Positions 8,664 through 17,292 of a stretch of 64,000 nucleotides of DNA are shown one piece after another. Source of the DNA: DTKD01 sp964494345 (lineage in GTDB: Bacteria > Armatimonadota > UBA5829); NCBI GenBank assembly GCA_964494345.1, contig CAZBSI010000003.1:62001-126000 (forward strand). The letters run 5' to 3'. The first letter of the stretch is position 1; every line of letters begins with the position of its first letter. The position numbers and the translations under genes are program-made. The notes beneath the pieces were generated by a model that worked only from the letters and a program-made list of their open reading frames with translations, had not been told where the DNA came from and did not search any database.

Positions 8664-9620
8664 CTACCGGATAGTGATGCCCAAATCGGCTTGCCAATAA
8701 TCGTCGGACTTAATCCCGCGCAGCCGCAAAGCTCCACGCCCTGTGCCGAAGCGCAGTTCTCCGGTGTAACCAGGACAGGTGCATACCCCGAACATACCGT
8801 AGTCGGTGCGATATTGGGGGATAAAACCGACCGATAGCGCAAATTTGCCGGTGGGACGGAAGGTAAGCCCATACTCCAACCCCTGCTGCCTTACCGTGCC
8901 ATCGTCGAACTCCGAGGGCGCGACAAACGTTTTGCCGGGCATGGCGCCCGCCAGACGCGACCAGCTTTGGTCATCGCCGCGCCCCTCCGACCAGCGATAG
9001 GCCGCATAAAACCCTGCAGTGTCGCTGAAATCGAAGCGGGTGCGTGCGTTGAGGCTCTTAATCAACTGGTCTGTGTCCACTACACTGGCATCCTGGCTGT
9101 TAAGGTTGCCGACCGCCGTTACGCCTCCGTCCAGTTCCAGCCCCAATCCGCGACTGACGCGCACTGTCCTTTCATAGCCAAGGCCGAGCGTTCCATAACC
9201 GACGTTTTGACCTGCGGCGAAGTAGTAAAGTTTCAGATCGTTGACCGGTGGGCTGGAAACGGGTTGTGGGTTCGGCGCGGCGACTTTGCTCGACGCGGGA
9301 AGCGTATCGACCGAATTGACGTAGATTTCCCGGCCTGCCACCAGATTTAAGGAGTCACCCACAAACAAAATGCTGCCGCGAACGCAGTAGGGCCCCAGTC
9401 CGGAACATCGTTGCGACACCGCCGTGCCGGCCACCGCCTCCCCACTCCCCGACAGGACTACCATAATCGAGTTGGGCTTTACAGGCACTGGGAAGCTGGC
9501 TGCCAGATTTTGCCCGGATATCTCGGTGACTTTGCCGGTCACGCGGGTGGATTGCGCAGAGCCGGCAGCAACGCAACTCATGATGACGCACAATAACAGA
9601 CATCTAATCGGCTTTAACAT
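8664..9620 (-). CDS. Secreted beta-rich protein, possible outer-membrane barrel; function unknown
   Basis: A predicted 318-residue protein that I do not recognise. A Sec signal peptide covers about residues 1-22 (MLKPIRCLLLCVIMSCVAAG). Residues 25-100 read like a small beta domain (VTGKVTEISGQNLAASFPV ... GDSLNLVAG). The rest alternates short beta strands with Tyr, Gly and Arg (VGYGTLGLGYERTVRV, LNARTRFDFSDTAGFYAAYRW), the pattern of a small outer-membrane barrel. It ends in YWQADLGITIR, without the usual terminal aromatic residue. The SD agaggtgg precedes ATG 9620. It is a single gene convergent to the transporter. Confidence 0.6.
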   Translation of the reverse strand: MLKPIRCLLLCVIMSCVAAGSAQSTRVTGKVTEISGQNLAASFPVPVKPNSIMVVLSGSGEAVAGTAVSQRCSGLGPYCVRGSILFVGDSLNLVAGREIYVNSVDTLPASSKVAAPNPQPVSSPPVNDLKLYYFAAGQNVGYGTLGLGYERTVRVSRGLGLELDGGVTAVGNLNSQDASVVDTDQLIKSLNARTRFDFSDTAGFYAAYRWSEGRGDDQSWSRLAGAMPGKTFVAPSEFDDGTVRQQGLEYGLTFRPTGKFALSVGFIPQYRTDYGMFGVCTCPGYTGELRFGTGRGALRLRGIKSDDYWQADLGITIR

Positions 9621-9816
9621 CGGCGACCACCTCTTTACAAATGAGCGACATAAGATATCGGCCAGGCGTGGCGATATCTTGTTCCCTTGCTGTAATGGTG
9701 TTAAACGTGAACGTTATGGATATTGCTGCGTCTGTTTTGTCGAGCAGATGAGCTAATTGGTATCGCAAGGCTCAAAGGGAACTCTGGCTTGCGTGCGGAA
9801 GTATTATATTAAGGCT

Positions 9817-10452
9817 ATGAAATACAAGGCAATTATCTTCGATCTCGACGGCACTCTGCTCGACAGCGTCGCGACAATCGTCACGGTCACCCGCAGTACC
9901 CTGGAGTCTTTGGGAATTAACCTCGACGATGCTACTATGCGCAACGCTATCGGTGTCCCATTGGCGGTGCAGGCGAAATGGTTCGCGCCCGGCCAGGAAC
10001 AGGATTTTATGAACCGGTATCGCACCGCCTACATAGAACAGGGCGGTCACGCCAGCAAGCCTTTTCCCGGCACCAAAGAAATGTTGACTACCCTGCGCAG
10101 CCGCGGATGCGCTACAGGCATCGTCACATCGAAAAACGCAAAGGGAACGAACAGAGCCATCGAAATGAGCAATATGGGTCACCTGTTCGATTGTGTGGTG
10201 ACGGCCGACGACGTGACACAGCATAAACCCGACCCCGCACCTGTATGCAAGGCAATGATGCTACTGCGGGTGACCGCAGATCAATCCCTTTACGTCGGCG
10301 ACAGCATATTTGACGTGCAAATGGCCCAACGCGCAGGTATGGCGATGGTGGGAGTAAGCTGGGGCGCACGAAGCCGCGAAGAGCTGATGACAAATGGCTC
10401 CAACGGGGTTGTGGATAACTGGGATCAGTTTTTGAAGCTGATTGGCAGTTAA
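9817..10452 (+). CDS. HAD-superfamily phosphatase, subfamily IA
   Basis: A predicted 211-residue cytosolic phosphatase of the phosphoglycolate phosphatase / beta-phosphoglucomutase type. Motif I is IIFDLDGTLLDS at the N terminus, motif II is GIVTSKN, motif III is the Lys in HKPDPAPV, and motif IV is VGDSIFDVQMAQRAG. An alpha-helical C1 cap lies between motifs I and II. ATG 9817 is chosen because motif I then begins at about residue 6, as is usual; the frame is open further upstream to 9757 with no domain support. No SD is obvious. It could be phosphoglycolate phosphatase (gph), but the substrate is not fixed by sequence. Confidence 0.85.
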   Translation: MKYKAIIFDLDGTLLDSVATIVTVTRSTLESLGINLDDATMRNAIGVPLAVQAKWFAPGQEQDFMNRYRTAYIEQGGHASKPFPGTKEMLTTLRSRGCATGIVTSKNAKGTNRAIEMSNMGHLFDCVVTADDVTQHKPDPAPVCKAMMLLRVTADQSLYVGDSIFDVQMAQRAGMAMVGVSWGARSREELMTNGSNGVVDNWDQFLKLIGS

Positions 10453-10498
10453 GAACAGCCGGCAATCATGCGAAATGCCATGATGTACGCACAAACAG

Positions 10499-11182
10499 CT
10501 ATATTTCCAAAACCTGACTTATATCCGAAATCACCCTGCCAGTCCACCCGACCGCATCGGCTCGGTGTTCGTCGAAGAATGCCTCATAATCTACCCGAAT
10601 CAGCACCGGGTGCATACCGACGGCCGCCGCTCCAGTCAACTCGCGACTGCCTCCGTCTCCCACATACAGGCATCTCGCAGGCTGCACATCAAGCTGCTCA
10701 CAGGCTAATTGATACAGGCTGGGGTGCGGCTTGGTCGCACCGACGCTACAGGAAAAGACTGTAGCGTCTATAAGTGGGGCCAGCTCGGTATCCTGCCAGA
10801 TGTCGGGTATCTCCTGACCACAATCGGAGACAAGGCCGACCTTAACCCCGTCTTGCCGCAGTCTGGTCAGAGTAGCCGGCACTGTGGCCCTCGGCGTGCA
10901 GTGCTCCCGGAACCCCTGCAGCCTGTCCTCGACCACTCGTTGCAACTGCTTCTCGGAAATCTCGATTCCGAGCTGCTTACATATATATATGACTTCGTTT
11001 GCCACACTGCCGAACTTCCCCGTCGCCCGATCCTGATAAATCCCCAGCCACGCGGACATAAACGCATCGGCGTCGCAATTCAGATCAGCTACCGGGTCTC
11101 GGAACAATCTTATAAGGTGCTGCGGGTTCGCGCTGTCGATAAGTGTGCCAAAGAGGTCGAAAACAACTGCGTCGTAGGTCAA
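10499..11182 (-). CDS. HAD-superfamily hydrolase
   Basis: A predicted 227-residue HAD-IA hydrolase with motif I VVFDLFGTLIDS, motif II VGLVSDCG, motif III in GATKPHPSLYQ and motif IV LYVGDGGSRELTGA. The DLFGTL variant is common among putative hydrolases of this family; the Asp nucleophile is kept, while the acid/base position is Gly-Thr rather than Asp-Gly-Thr. The start is taken as TTG 11182, with gagg 8 bases upstream; the frame also extends to a TTG at 11227. It is convergent with the preceding HAD gene and divergent from the pilus operon. It is not obviously a close paralog of its neighbour. Confidence 0.8.
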   Translation of the reverse strand: MTYDAVVFDLFGTLIDSANPQHLIRLFRDPVADLNCDADAFMSAWLGIYQDRATGKFGSVANEVIYICKQLGIEISEKQLQRVVEDRLQGFREHCTPRATVPATLTRLRQDGVKVGLVSDCGQEIPDIWQDTELAPLIDATVFSCSVGATKPHPSLYQLACEQLDVQPARCLYVGDGGSRELTGAAAVGMHPVLIRVDYEAFFDEHRADAVGWTGRVISDISQVLEI

Positions 11183-11421
11183 AGCTCTATCCTCAATCGT
11201 TTGATTGTTATATCTGTATTCTCCCAAACGGCGCCGCGAACCTTCTCATAATGTCCCGCCTGCCTGCTTGCGCCGTTATTCCATATTCCCAGCAATCATT
11301 ACTGTTATCTTGCGAAACCGCGAAACAGAACTACAGTTGAGCCGTCAAATGACGATAATCTCTTATGTAGACGAGTTTGATCGTCTTCATTCGCTGGCCA
11401 ATGCGAGGAGGTTACAGGCAC

Positions 11422-12546
11422 GTGCTCAGCTCATTTTTCAGCAAAGAGGTCACGGTCGGCATAGACATCGGCAGCAGTTGGATCAAAGCTGTCGAAATTG
11501 AGCCGACTCCCCACGGCTGGACGCTCGTGAACGCCGCGGTGGCGCCGACTCCCAAAGAAGCAATCAAAGATGGCTGCATTATAAACATCGTCGATGTCAG
11601 CCAGGAGATTCGAAACATGCTTCGCGATGCCGGGATCAAACCCACCGGAGCCGTATGCGCCATATCCGGCTCGCAGGTGATAGTCCGGCAGGTGCAGTTC
11701 CCCAAGATGGCAGAAGCCCTGCTGCGTAAGTCGATAAAATACGAGGCAGGCAAGTTCATCTCATCTTCGATGGAAGACAGCATCGTGGAGTTTGAGATTC
11801 TCGGAGATGCCGAAGATTCCAGCCAGATGAACGTCATGCTTGTGGCGGCGCCCAAAGACATGATCGACAGCCGGGTGGCTGTGCTCGAATCGGCGGGTCT
11901 GGAGCCGTTGGTTATCGACATCGAGTCTTTCGCGGTGATTCGCGCGCTTGTTGAGTTTAACGCTACGGACGAATACCTCAACAGCACCATCGCCCTGATC
12001 GACGTTGGGGCGAGCCACACAGATGTTGATATCGTCAGCAATGGCGAGTTTGCCCTGACCAGAAACATCCCTATCGCCGGGGACAGCTTTACCAATTCGA
12101 TCCGATCTCTTCTGGGAGGCAGTTTCGAGGACGCTGAACAGGCCAAGCTTGATATGACCGCCCAGCTTCCCATCGACAGGCTCAACGCCGCCGACACGGA
12201 CAACAAATGCTGGCGAGTGGTACAGCCGCTGCTCGACGAGCTTATCCGGGAGATTCGGCGATCGATTCACTTCTACCAATCCCAGTTCCCAGAAGGCAGC
12301 CTCGACGCACAGGTCAGCAAGATCGTGCTGACCGGAGGCACGGCCCGAATGCCCGGCCTGAGTTCGTATATATCCGGCAGGCTGGATATTCCCGCCCAGG
12401 TGGCCAGTGTGTTCGACCAGACCGCCATCAAGACTGGATCGGTGGCCCAACAATTTATCGACGAACACGGCCCGGTGCTCGCCGTAAGCACGGGGCTGGC
12501 GCTTAAGGAGCTAATCCCGGAGACCACGTCAAAGGCGGTTGCGTAG
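11422..12546 (+). CDS. pilM: Type IV pilus assembly protein PilM
   Basis: A predicted 374-residue actin-like ATPase that in type IV pilus systems sits at the cytoplasmic face and links PilN to the motor. Actin-fold phosphate loops are visible at the N terminus (VGIDIGSSWIKAVE) and in the second half (IALIDVGASHTDVDIV; KIVLTGGTARMPGL). The start is taken as GTG 11422 with gaggagg 10 bases upstream; ATG 11401 overlaps the SD, so the 15-residue extension is less likely. It is the first gene of an operon whose members overlap or nearly overlap: pilM, N, O, P, Q. Confidence 0.93.
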   Translation: MLSSFFSKEVTVGIDIGSSWIKAVEIEPTPHGWTLVNAAVAPTPKEAIKDGCIINIVDVSQEIRNMLRDAGIKPTGAVCAISGSQVIVRQVQFPKMAEALLRKSIKYEAGKFISSSMEDSIVEFEILGDAEDSSQMNVMLVAAPKDMIDSRVAVLESAGLEPLVIDIESFAVIRALVEFNATDEYLNSTIALIDVGASHTDVDIVSNGEFALTRNIPIAGDSFTNSIRSLLGGSFEDAEQAKLDMTAQLPIDRLNAADTDNKCWRVVQPLLDELIREIRRSIHFYQSQFPEGSLDAQVSKIVLTGGTARMPGLSSYISGRLDIPAQVASVFDQTAIKTGSVAQQFIDEHGPVLAVSTGLALKELIPETTSKAVA

Positions 12547-12574
12547 TGGCGCCGAGACGAAAGGAGTATCGCTG

Positions 12575-13180
12575 ATGCCTTCGATTAATATGATCGCACC
12601 TCGGCGCGCGGAAAAACGACGGCTGGAGCGTGCGATGCGGCAGTTGGTAATGTTGATTTTGGCCGAGTTTGTCTTCGTTGTGGCTCTGGGCGGGTGGGTC
12701 TTCACCAAGACTCTGACCACACGGGCTACCATCGCTGAGCTTAATGCTCAACTGCAGACGCTGGCGCCGAAGATCAAAACCATTCAGGAACTCGATAACA
12801 AGACCGCAAAACTGAAGCCCAAAGTAGACCTGTTGAACCAGGCGATGACACGAACTATGTGCTGGTATAACACACTGGACAGACTGACTCAGAGTGTGCC
12901 CGCCTCCACATGGCTGACGCGCCTGTCGACCTCGACTGCGGCCGGCAGCAAGGACCTTACCCTTAATATTGCAGGACTTACCGATGAGCAGGCCAGAGTC
13001 GGGGAGACCATGCTGCGGCTTCATTCCAACCCTGATTTTAAGAGCGTCGATCTGCACTACACGCAAAAAGGCACGCAGGAGTCGGCGCAAGTCATAGAGT
13101 TCGAGATCGGCGCGACCCTGCTCGATAAACAGCAGGCCGATGAGAAAGGGGGGACGACAAGTGGCGCAAATCAGTCTTAA
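12575..13180 (+). CDS. pilN: Type IV pilus inner-membrane protein PilN
   Basis: A predicted 201-residue bitopic membrane protein. The N terminus MPSINMIAPRRAEKRR corresponds to the conserved INLLP-type segment that docks into PilM. It is followed by one membrane helix at about residues 24-45 (LVMLILAEFVFVVALGGWVF), a coiled-coil stretch (residues 50-90) and a periplasmic ferredoxin-like domain. The SD aaggag lies 8 bases before ATG 12575; the in-frame start at 12539 would overlap pilM by 8 bases and is less likely. The stop overlaps the start of pilO. Confidence 0.9.
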   Translation: MPSINMIAPRRAEKRRLERAMRQLVMLILAEFVFVVALGGWVFTKTLTTRATIAELNAQLQTLAPKIKTIQELDNKTAKLKPKVDLLNQAMTRTMCWYNTLDRLTQSVPASTWLTRLSTSTAAGSKDLTLNIAGLTDEQARVGETMLRLHSNPDFKSVDLHYTQKGTQESAQVIEFEIGATLLDKQQADEKGGTTSGANQS

Positions 13181-13871
13181 ACCGAGCCAAAAAGGCGTAG
13201 CTGTGCTGGGAATTATGGCTGGACTGGTCTTTGTATTATGCGTGTTGTCCTGCCTGGCAGCCATCGGCAAGGTGCGATCGGTGGATTCCGACAAACGCCA
13301 GGTTGAGACGCAGCTCAGAGACAGCCAGATGATCGCGCAGACCCAGATCAGCACGGAAAACAAATATCTGGACACGCGAGCGCAGATACGTTGCCTGGAA
13401 TCATCCGTATCGACCCAGGCTTATGTGCCGACATTGCTCAAGCAAATAGAATATCTCGGCAAGTCTGTCAATTTGAAAGTCCTGGGTGTGAGGCCCCTGC
13501 CTCCGGATCCCAATGCCGCACTCGCAAAGAAGCAGGCCGCGATGGCTGCGTCGGAGAACTCCGAGGCATCCTCTGCGGCTGAAAAACCGGAGCCGCCTAA
13601 GCCTTACGACGAATTGCAAGTCGACCTGGAGCTTGAAGGCCATTACATGAACGCCCTGGATTTCCTGTATAAGCTTACAAGCTTCCCGAAGATTGTGGCG
13701 GTTAATTCACTCGAAATGAGCCCACAATCCGGGCTGGGTGAAACCGATAACGCGAAGCTCAGCATTAAAATCAACGCGACAGCTTTTGTGTTCAAAGAGA
13801 GTACCAATAGCAAGCAAAAGCCGGCGGACGGCTGCGCTGGGGTTCCGTTGGAGAGAAAAAATGAAGGATAA
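13161..13871 (+). CDS. pilO: Type IV pilus inner-membrane protein PilO
   Basis: A predicted 236-residue partner of PilN in the alignment subcomplex. There is one membrane helix near the N terminus (GVAVLGIMAGLVFVLCVLSC), then a coiled coil (residues 40-75), then a periplasmic domain with YMNALDFLYKLTSFPKIVAV, which matches the PilO/GspM core (one-residue strand-helix-strand pattern). A Pro/Glu/Ala-rich insert (about residues 118-150) is unusual. The start is GTG 13161 after aaagggggg, overlapping pilN by 20 bases. The stop overlaps pilP by 11 bases. Confidence 0.87.
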   Translation: MAQISLKPSQKGVAVLGIMAGLVFVLCVLSCLAAIGKVRSVDSDKRQVETQLRDSQMIAQTQISTENKYLDTRAQIRCLESSVSTQAYVPTLLKQIEYLGKSVNLKVLGVRPLPPDPNAALAKKQAAMAASENSEASSAAEKPEPPKPYDELQVDLELEGHYMNALDFLYKLTSFPKIVAVNSLEMSPQSGLGETDNAKLSIKINATAFVFKESTNSKQKPADGCAGVPLERKNEG

Positions 13872-14490
13872 AAAACAGACCCCACAACTAATCGTGCTTG
13901 GCTTGCTGGTACTTGTGTGCATAGGATTTGTGTCGTTTTCGGTGACCAAGCCCCCGGCCACGGAGATGACGCCGCCGGCGCATAAAGTGACCAAACCAAA
14001 CAGCCCGGCAGCAGCGATGCAACTGCGGTCGCAGCCGCTGCCGACAACGTCGACATATCCGGATTTGAACGCGCCGATTCCGCGCAGAGACCCTTTTGCG
14101 GTGCAAAGATTGGCAAGCGTAACGGAGCCTGAAACCCCGGATCAAGCGCCTGAGTTACCTGTCAGCAGCCCGACAGCAAAAGTTGTCCAGGTGAACACAA
14201 GCAAGGTGCCTCCGCTGATACCTATGGGCAGCTTCCAAAGCGTCCCTTCATCTGAGGTTGCCCAGGCGCCCACAATTGAGTCGGAGCCGCAGATTGTGCT
14301 GACGGGCGTGATCTGTGGGGCTGAGAATGTCGCGATTATTAAGGTTGGTTCGCAAAGACATATTGTAAAGCAGGGCCAGTTTATCGGCGGGCGCTACAAA
14401 GTGCTTTCCGTCTCGACGGATGGCGTCGTGTTGGCCATTGAAAATCGTCGCATCCACGTTAAATTAGGAGGAGTTCCAAATGCAAGCTAA
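13861..14490 (+). CDS. pilP: PilP-like pilotin/alignment protein
   Basis: A predicted 209-residue protein with an N-terminal membrane helix (LIVLGLLVLVCIGFVSF), a long Pro-rich disordered stretch containing PIPRRDPFAV (the conserved R-D-P-F region of PilP/GspC-type proteins) and a compact C-terminal beta domain (IVLTGVICGAENVAIIKVG ... VKQGQFIGGRYKVLSVSTD) like the PilP/GspC HR domain that contacts the secretin. It has a signal anchor rather than a lipobox. The position between pilO and pilQ with overlaps on both sides supports the call, although sequence similarity to PilP is limited. Confidence 0.78.
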   Translation: MKDKKQTPQLIVLGLLVLVCIGFVSFSVTKPPATEMTPPAHKVTKPNSPAAAMQLRSQPLPTTSTYPDLNAPIPRRDPFAVQRLASVTEPETPDQAPELPVSSPTAKVVQVNTSKVPPLIPMGSFQSVPSSEVAQAPTIESEPQIVLTGVICGAENVAIIKVGSQRHIVKQGQFIGGRYKVLSVSTDGVVLAIENRRIHVKLGGVPNAS

Positions 14491-17173
14491 CGCGTTCGCC
14501 GCACAGTCTAAAACTCGGCGAATCGGCGCCTCGATCTCCCTGCAGGGGATCATCATCACGATGTTGGCTCTGCTGATCGTCAGCCAGGCAGCCGCAGCCA
14601 ATATCACCGGGGTGAACGTTGCCAATCAGCCCGATCGTGCAATCGTATCGGTGCAGGGCGACGCGCCGCTCAAGATGGGAGTAATCTCGTCGAGTTCGGG
14701 CCGATTCATAGCATTTCAGTTCGCCGGACAGCTCAATGTCGAAGGCCGGATGGTCTCGATTCAGAGCGGAAAAATACATAATGTCCGCTACTCGAGATTT
14801 CAGGAAAGCCCCCCGGCGGCACGTATCGTGTTCAATACGGCCGGCAATCTGGACTACTCCACCTCGTGGAACGACGACAGGACGCGCGTAGAGATATCTG
14901 TTTGGAAGTTCGGCGCCACGCCAAAGGCGGAGGTGGCCCCGAATATACCGGTCGCGCCTAAAGTCGAGGTCAGTTCTTTGCCCTCTAAAGCAGTTCTGGC
15001 AAAAGAGCCGCCGATGGCTATTCCGGTGGCAGTGGAGAGCATACAGGCAATCGAAGCCGCAATGCGCCCGGCGGTTGCGGTCAGCGCACCGGCGCGTGTC
15101 AATCGACAAGTGGCATCCGCCAGCCCTCAGCCGACGCCAATCAGCAAGCCAGCCTCCGTACCCGCGTCGATGGGCGCAGGCAGAACGGTTTCGCTCAACT
15201 TCCTCGGAGCCGATATTGAGGACGTGCTTAAGGCGATTTCCGTGCAGAGCAAGGAGAATATCGTAGTCGGCAGCGATGTGGCAGGCAAGATAACCGTCAC
15301 ATTAAAGGACGTCACAGTCGACGAGGCGTTAGAGTATATAACGCAGCTCAGCGGTTTCACCTACATAAAGACACAGCAAACCTATCTCGTAGGCTCACTT
15401 AATTCGATTGGCGGGTTTGCGGATTCTCAGGTCGAGATAGTAACCTTGACCTATGCTAACGCCGACGACGTGTTGGGGATGCTCAAAGTGCGCTGTCCAC
15501 ATATTCGATCAAGCAAGATCAGTGTCCTGGGTGGCAAAGCGCGCAAGCACGTATTAGCCACGAAGTCTGCGGTAAAATCGGATGCGAACATTAAAGGTGA
15601 ATCCGAGAGCAAAGGGGTGCAGGCAGGCGGGAACGTGGAAGCGGCTGATGGTCAACCCGTTGCCGGCAACCAGATTACCGGGCAGCCTGCATCAGGCGTC
15701 ACGTCTAACATCAACACAGGAGGAGCGGCCAGCGCCGAAGAGTCGCTGACCAGCACATCTGCCACCGATTCTCCTTCCAGCAACCTGATAGTCCTCTCGG
15801 GCACGCAGGATCGAATCGACGCTGCTAAGGTGTTCATAGCTCAGGTCGAAGAGACTATGAAAAACCAGTCGGCTGACAAAAAGATCAGCCTGTATCCTGT
15901 AAAGCACGTCAATACCGTCGAACTGGCCAACACCTTGATGTCCGTTGTTATAGGTGTAAACGTACTTCTCGCGCCGTCGGATGCGCTCGCTGGGCTGCCT
16001 GCCTCAGACAACTCTAAACAAAATCTGATTCCGGCAAGCGCGATCAGCGGAGAGAACACCGTCAGGCAGTTCGATATTCAATCGGGTAACTTCAGCCACA
16101 CTTTGATTATCGTAGGCAAAGCGGAAGACGTTCAAAAGGCGCTCGACACTGCCGCTCAATTCGATGTGCCGGGAGACTTTGAGCTTGCGACTTACAAACT
16201 CAAATACGTCGGCCTCAAAAACGTTGTGACTGCACTGAGGAAGCTGACCCCGGGGGTTGCGCTTGAGAGCGCGGGCCTTGATCCGGATGAGGATTCCGGC
16301 GGCGGCGGTTCAAGCCCGGCCGGTGGCGGAGCAGGAGGCAAAACGGAGGAAGAGCTTCGAGAAGCCGGCAAGGATCAGACTAACGTAAAGCAGCAGGGCG
16401 CGATGAACGCCAAAGCTGTGGACAGCCTTTCTCGACTGCTGATTCTTCAGGGTCGCAAATACGATGTTAAGAAGGCCCTCTCGATAATCGAGATGCTGGA
16501 TGTAAAATCCCCTCAGATCAAAATAGAAGCCAAGTTCACAGCACTCTCTGAGACCGGTGAGAAGAACCTCGGAGTGAGCTGGAATTGGGGTGAGTTCAGC
16601 AAAGTGGAGGTCTCCCGCAACCGCTGGCAGCGACAGAGCGTGGACTTTGGTGCAAAACTCGACGCACTGATCGCCAACGGAGACGGGACCTTGCTTGCAT
16701 CACCCAGCTTAATCTGTCTTGAGGGTAAACCGGGACAGTTCTTCGTCGGCGATGAGATCAGATACGTCACGCAGATCAGCGTCGCCACCAACGGCGCGCC
16801 GACGGTCACCACAGACACCGCCAATGTCGGGGTGCAGTTATCAGTAGTGGGAGCCGTTACCGATGACGGCAACATTACTCTTAACCTGCATCCGGAGGTC
16901 AGCACCCTCAAACTCGACACTACGATGCGTTCGGAGGCGGGAATCACCCTGCCTGTTATTACCCGACGCTTCACCGACCATGTGCTGCGTGTGAAAAACG
17001 GGGAGACGATAGTAATTGGCGGACTAATTCTCGACAGCGAACTCGATTCTCTGAGCAAAGTCCCTGTTTTGGGGGATCTGCCGCTGTTTGGGCATCTGTT
17101 CAGACATAGAAACAAGACCAAGGAACGCTCTGAAGTCGTGGTATTTATCACAGCATCGATTGTGGAAGATTGA
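14480..17173 (+). CDS. pilQ: Type IV pilus secretin PilQ
   Basis: A predicted 897-residue outer-membrane secretin. A long n-region precedes a signal-type helix at about residues 20-40 (GIIITMLALLIVSQAAAA). An AMIN-like beta domain follows (residues 40-145), then a low-complexity Ala/Pro linker, an STN/N0 domain (SLNFLGADIEDVLKAIS), NolW-type N domains containing a large Ser/Gly/Asn-rich insertion (about residues 355-435), and the secretin barrel with VGVQLSVVGAVTDDG and the terminal VPVLGDLPLFGHLFRHR. The SD ggagg precedes ATG 14480, which overlaps pilP. It is longer than many PilQ proteins because of the linker and inserts. A second Gly-rich insertion lies near residue 610. Confidence 0.92.
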   Translation: MQANAFAAQSKTRRIGASISLQGIIITMLALLIVSQAAAANITGVNVANQPDRAIVSVQGDAPLKMGVISSSSGRFIAFQFAGQLNVEGRMVSIQSGKIHNVRYSRFQESPPAARIVFNTAGNLDYSTSWNDDRTRVEISVWKFGATPKAEVAPNIPVAPKVEVSSLPSKAVLAKEPPMAIPVAVESIQAIEAAMRPAVAVSAPARVNRQVASASPQPTPISKPASVPASMGAGRTVSLNFLGADIEDVLKAISVQSKENIVVGSDVAGKITVTLKDVTVDEALEYITQLSGFTYIKTQQTYLVGSLNSIGGFADSQVEIVTLTYANADDVLGMLKVRCPHIRSSKISVLGGKARKHVLATKSAVKSDANIKGESESKGVQAGGNVEAADGQPVAGNQITGQPASGVTSNINTGGAASAEESLTSTSATDSPSSNLIVLSGTQDRIDAAKVFIAQVEETMKNQSADKKISLYPVKHVNTVELANTLMSVVIGVNVLLAPSDALAGLPASDNSKQNLIPASAISGENTVRQFDIQSGNFSHTLIIVGKAEDVQKALDTAAQFDVPGDFELATYKLKYVGLKNVVTALRKLTPGVALESAGLDPDEDSGGGGSSPAGGGAGGKTEEELREAGKDQTNVKQQGAMNAKAVDSLSRLLILQGRKYDVKKALSIIEMLDVKSPQIKIEAKFTALSETGEKNLGVSWNWGEFSKVEVSRNRWQRQSVDFGAKLDALIANGDGTLLASPSLICLEGKPGQFFVGDEIRYVTQISVATNGAPTVTTDTANVGVQLSVVGAVTDDGNITLNLHPEVSTLKLDTTMRSEAGITLPVITRRFTDHVLRVKNGETIVIGGLILDSELDSLSKVPVLGDLPLFGHLFRHRNKTKERSEVVVFITASIVED

Positions 17174-17183
17174 CAGCACGCGT

Positions 17184-17290
17184 GTCATTTCGAACAAATC
17201 GCTGCCCCGTCAGCAAAAACGGCGGGGCAGCAAAAAAACACCGACAACCGACAACCGTAAACCGACAACCGACAACCGACAACTGACAAC
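17184..17290. repeat. R1 half-site, 9-bp hairpin and CCGACAA run between pilQ and pilB
   Basis: A gtcatttcgaac half-site at 17184 is followed by a perfect 9-bp hairpin (gctgccccg at 17201-17209 with cggggcagc at 17223-17231), then a run of CCGACAA heptamers up to the pilB ATG. The hairpin lacks a following T run on either strand, so an intrinsic terminator is not supported. The repeat breaks the otherwise overlapping pilus operon at this point. Confidence 0.75.
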
Positions 17291-17292
17291 CA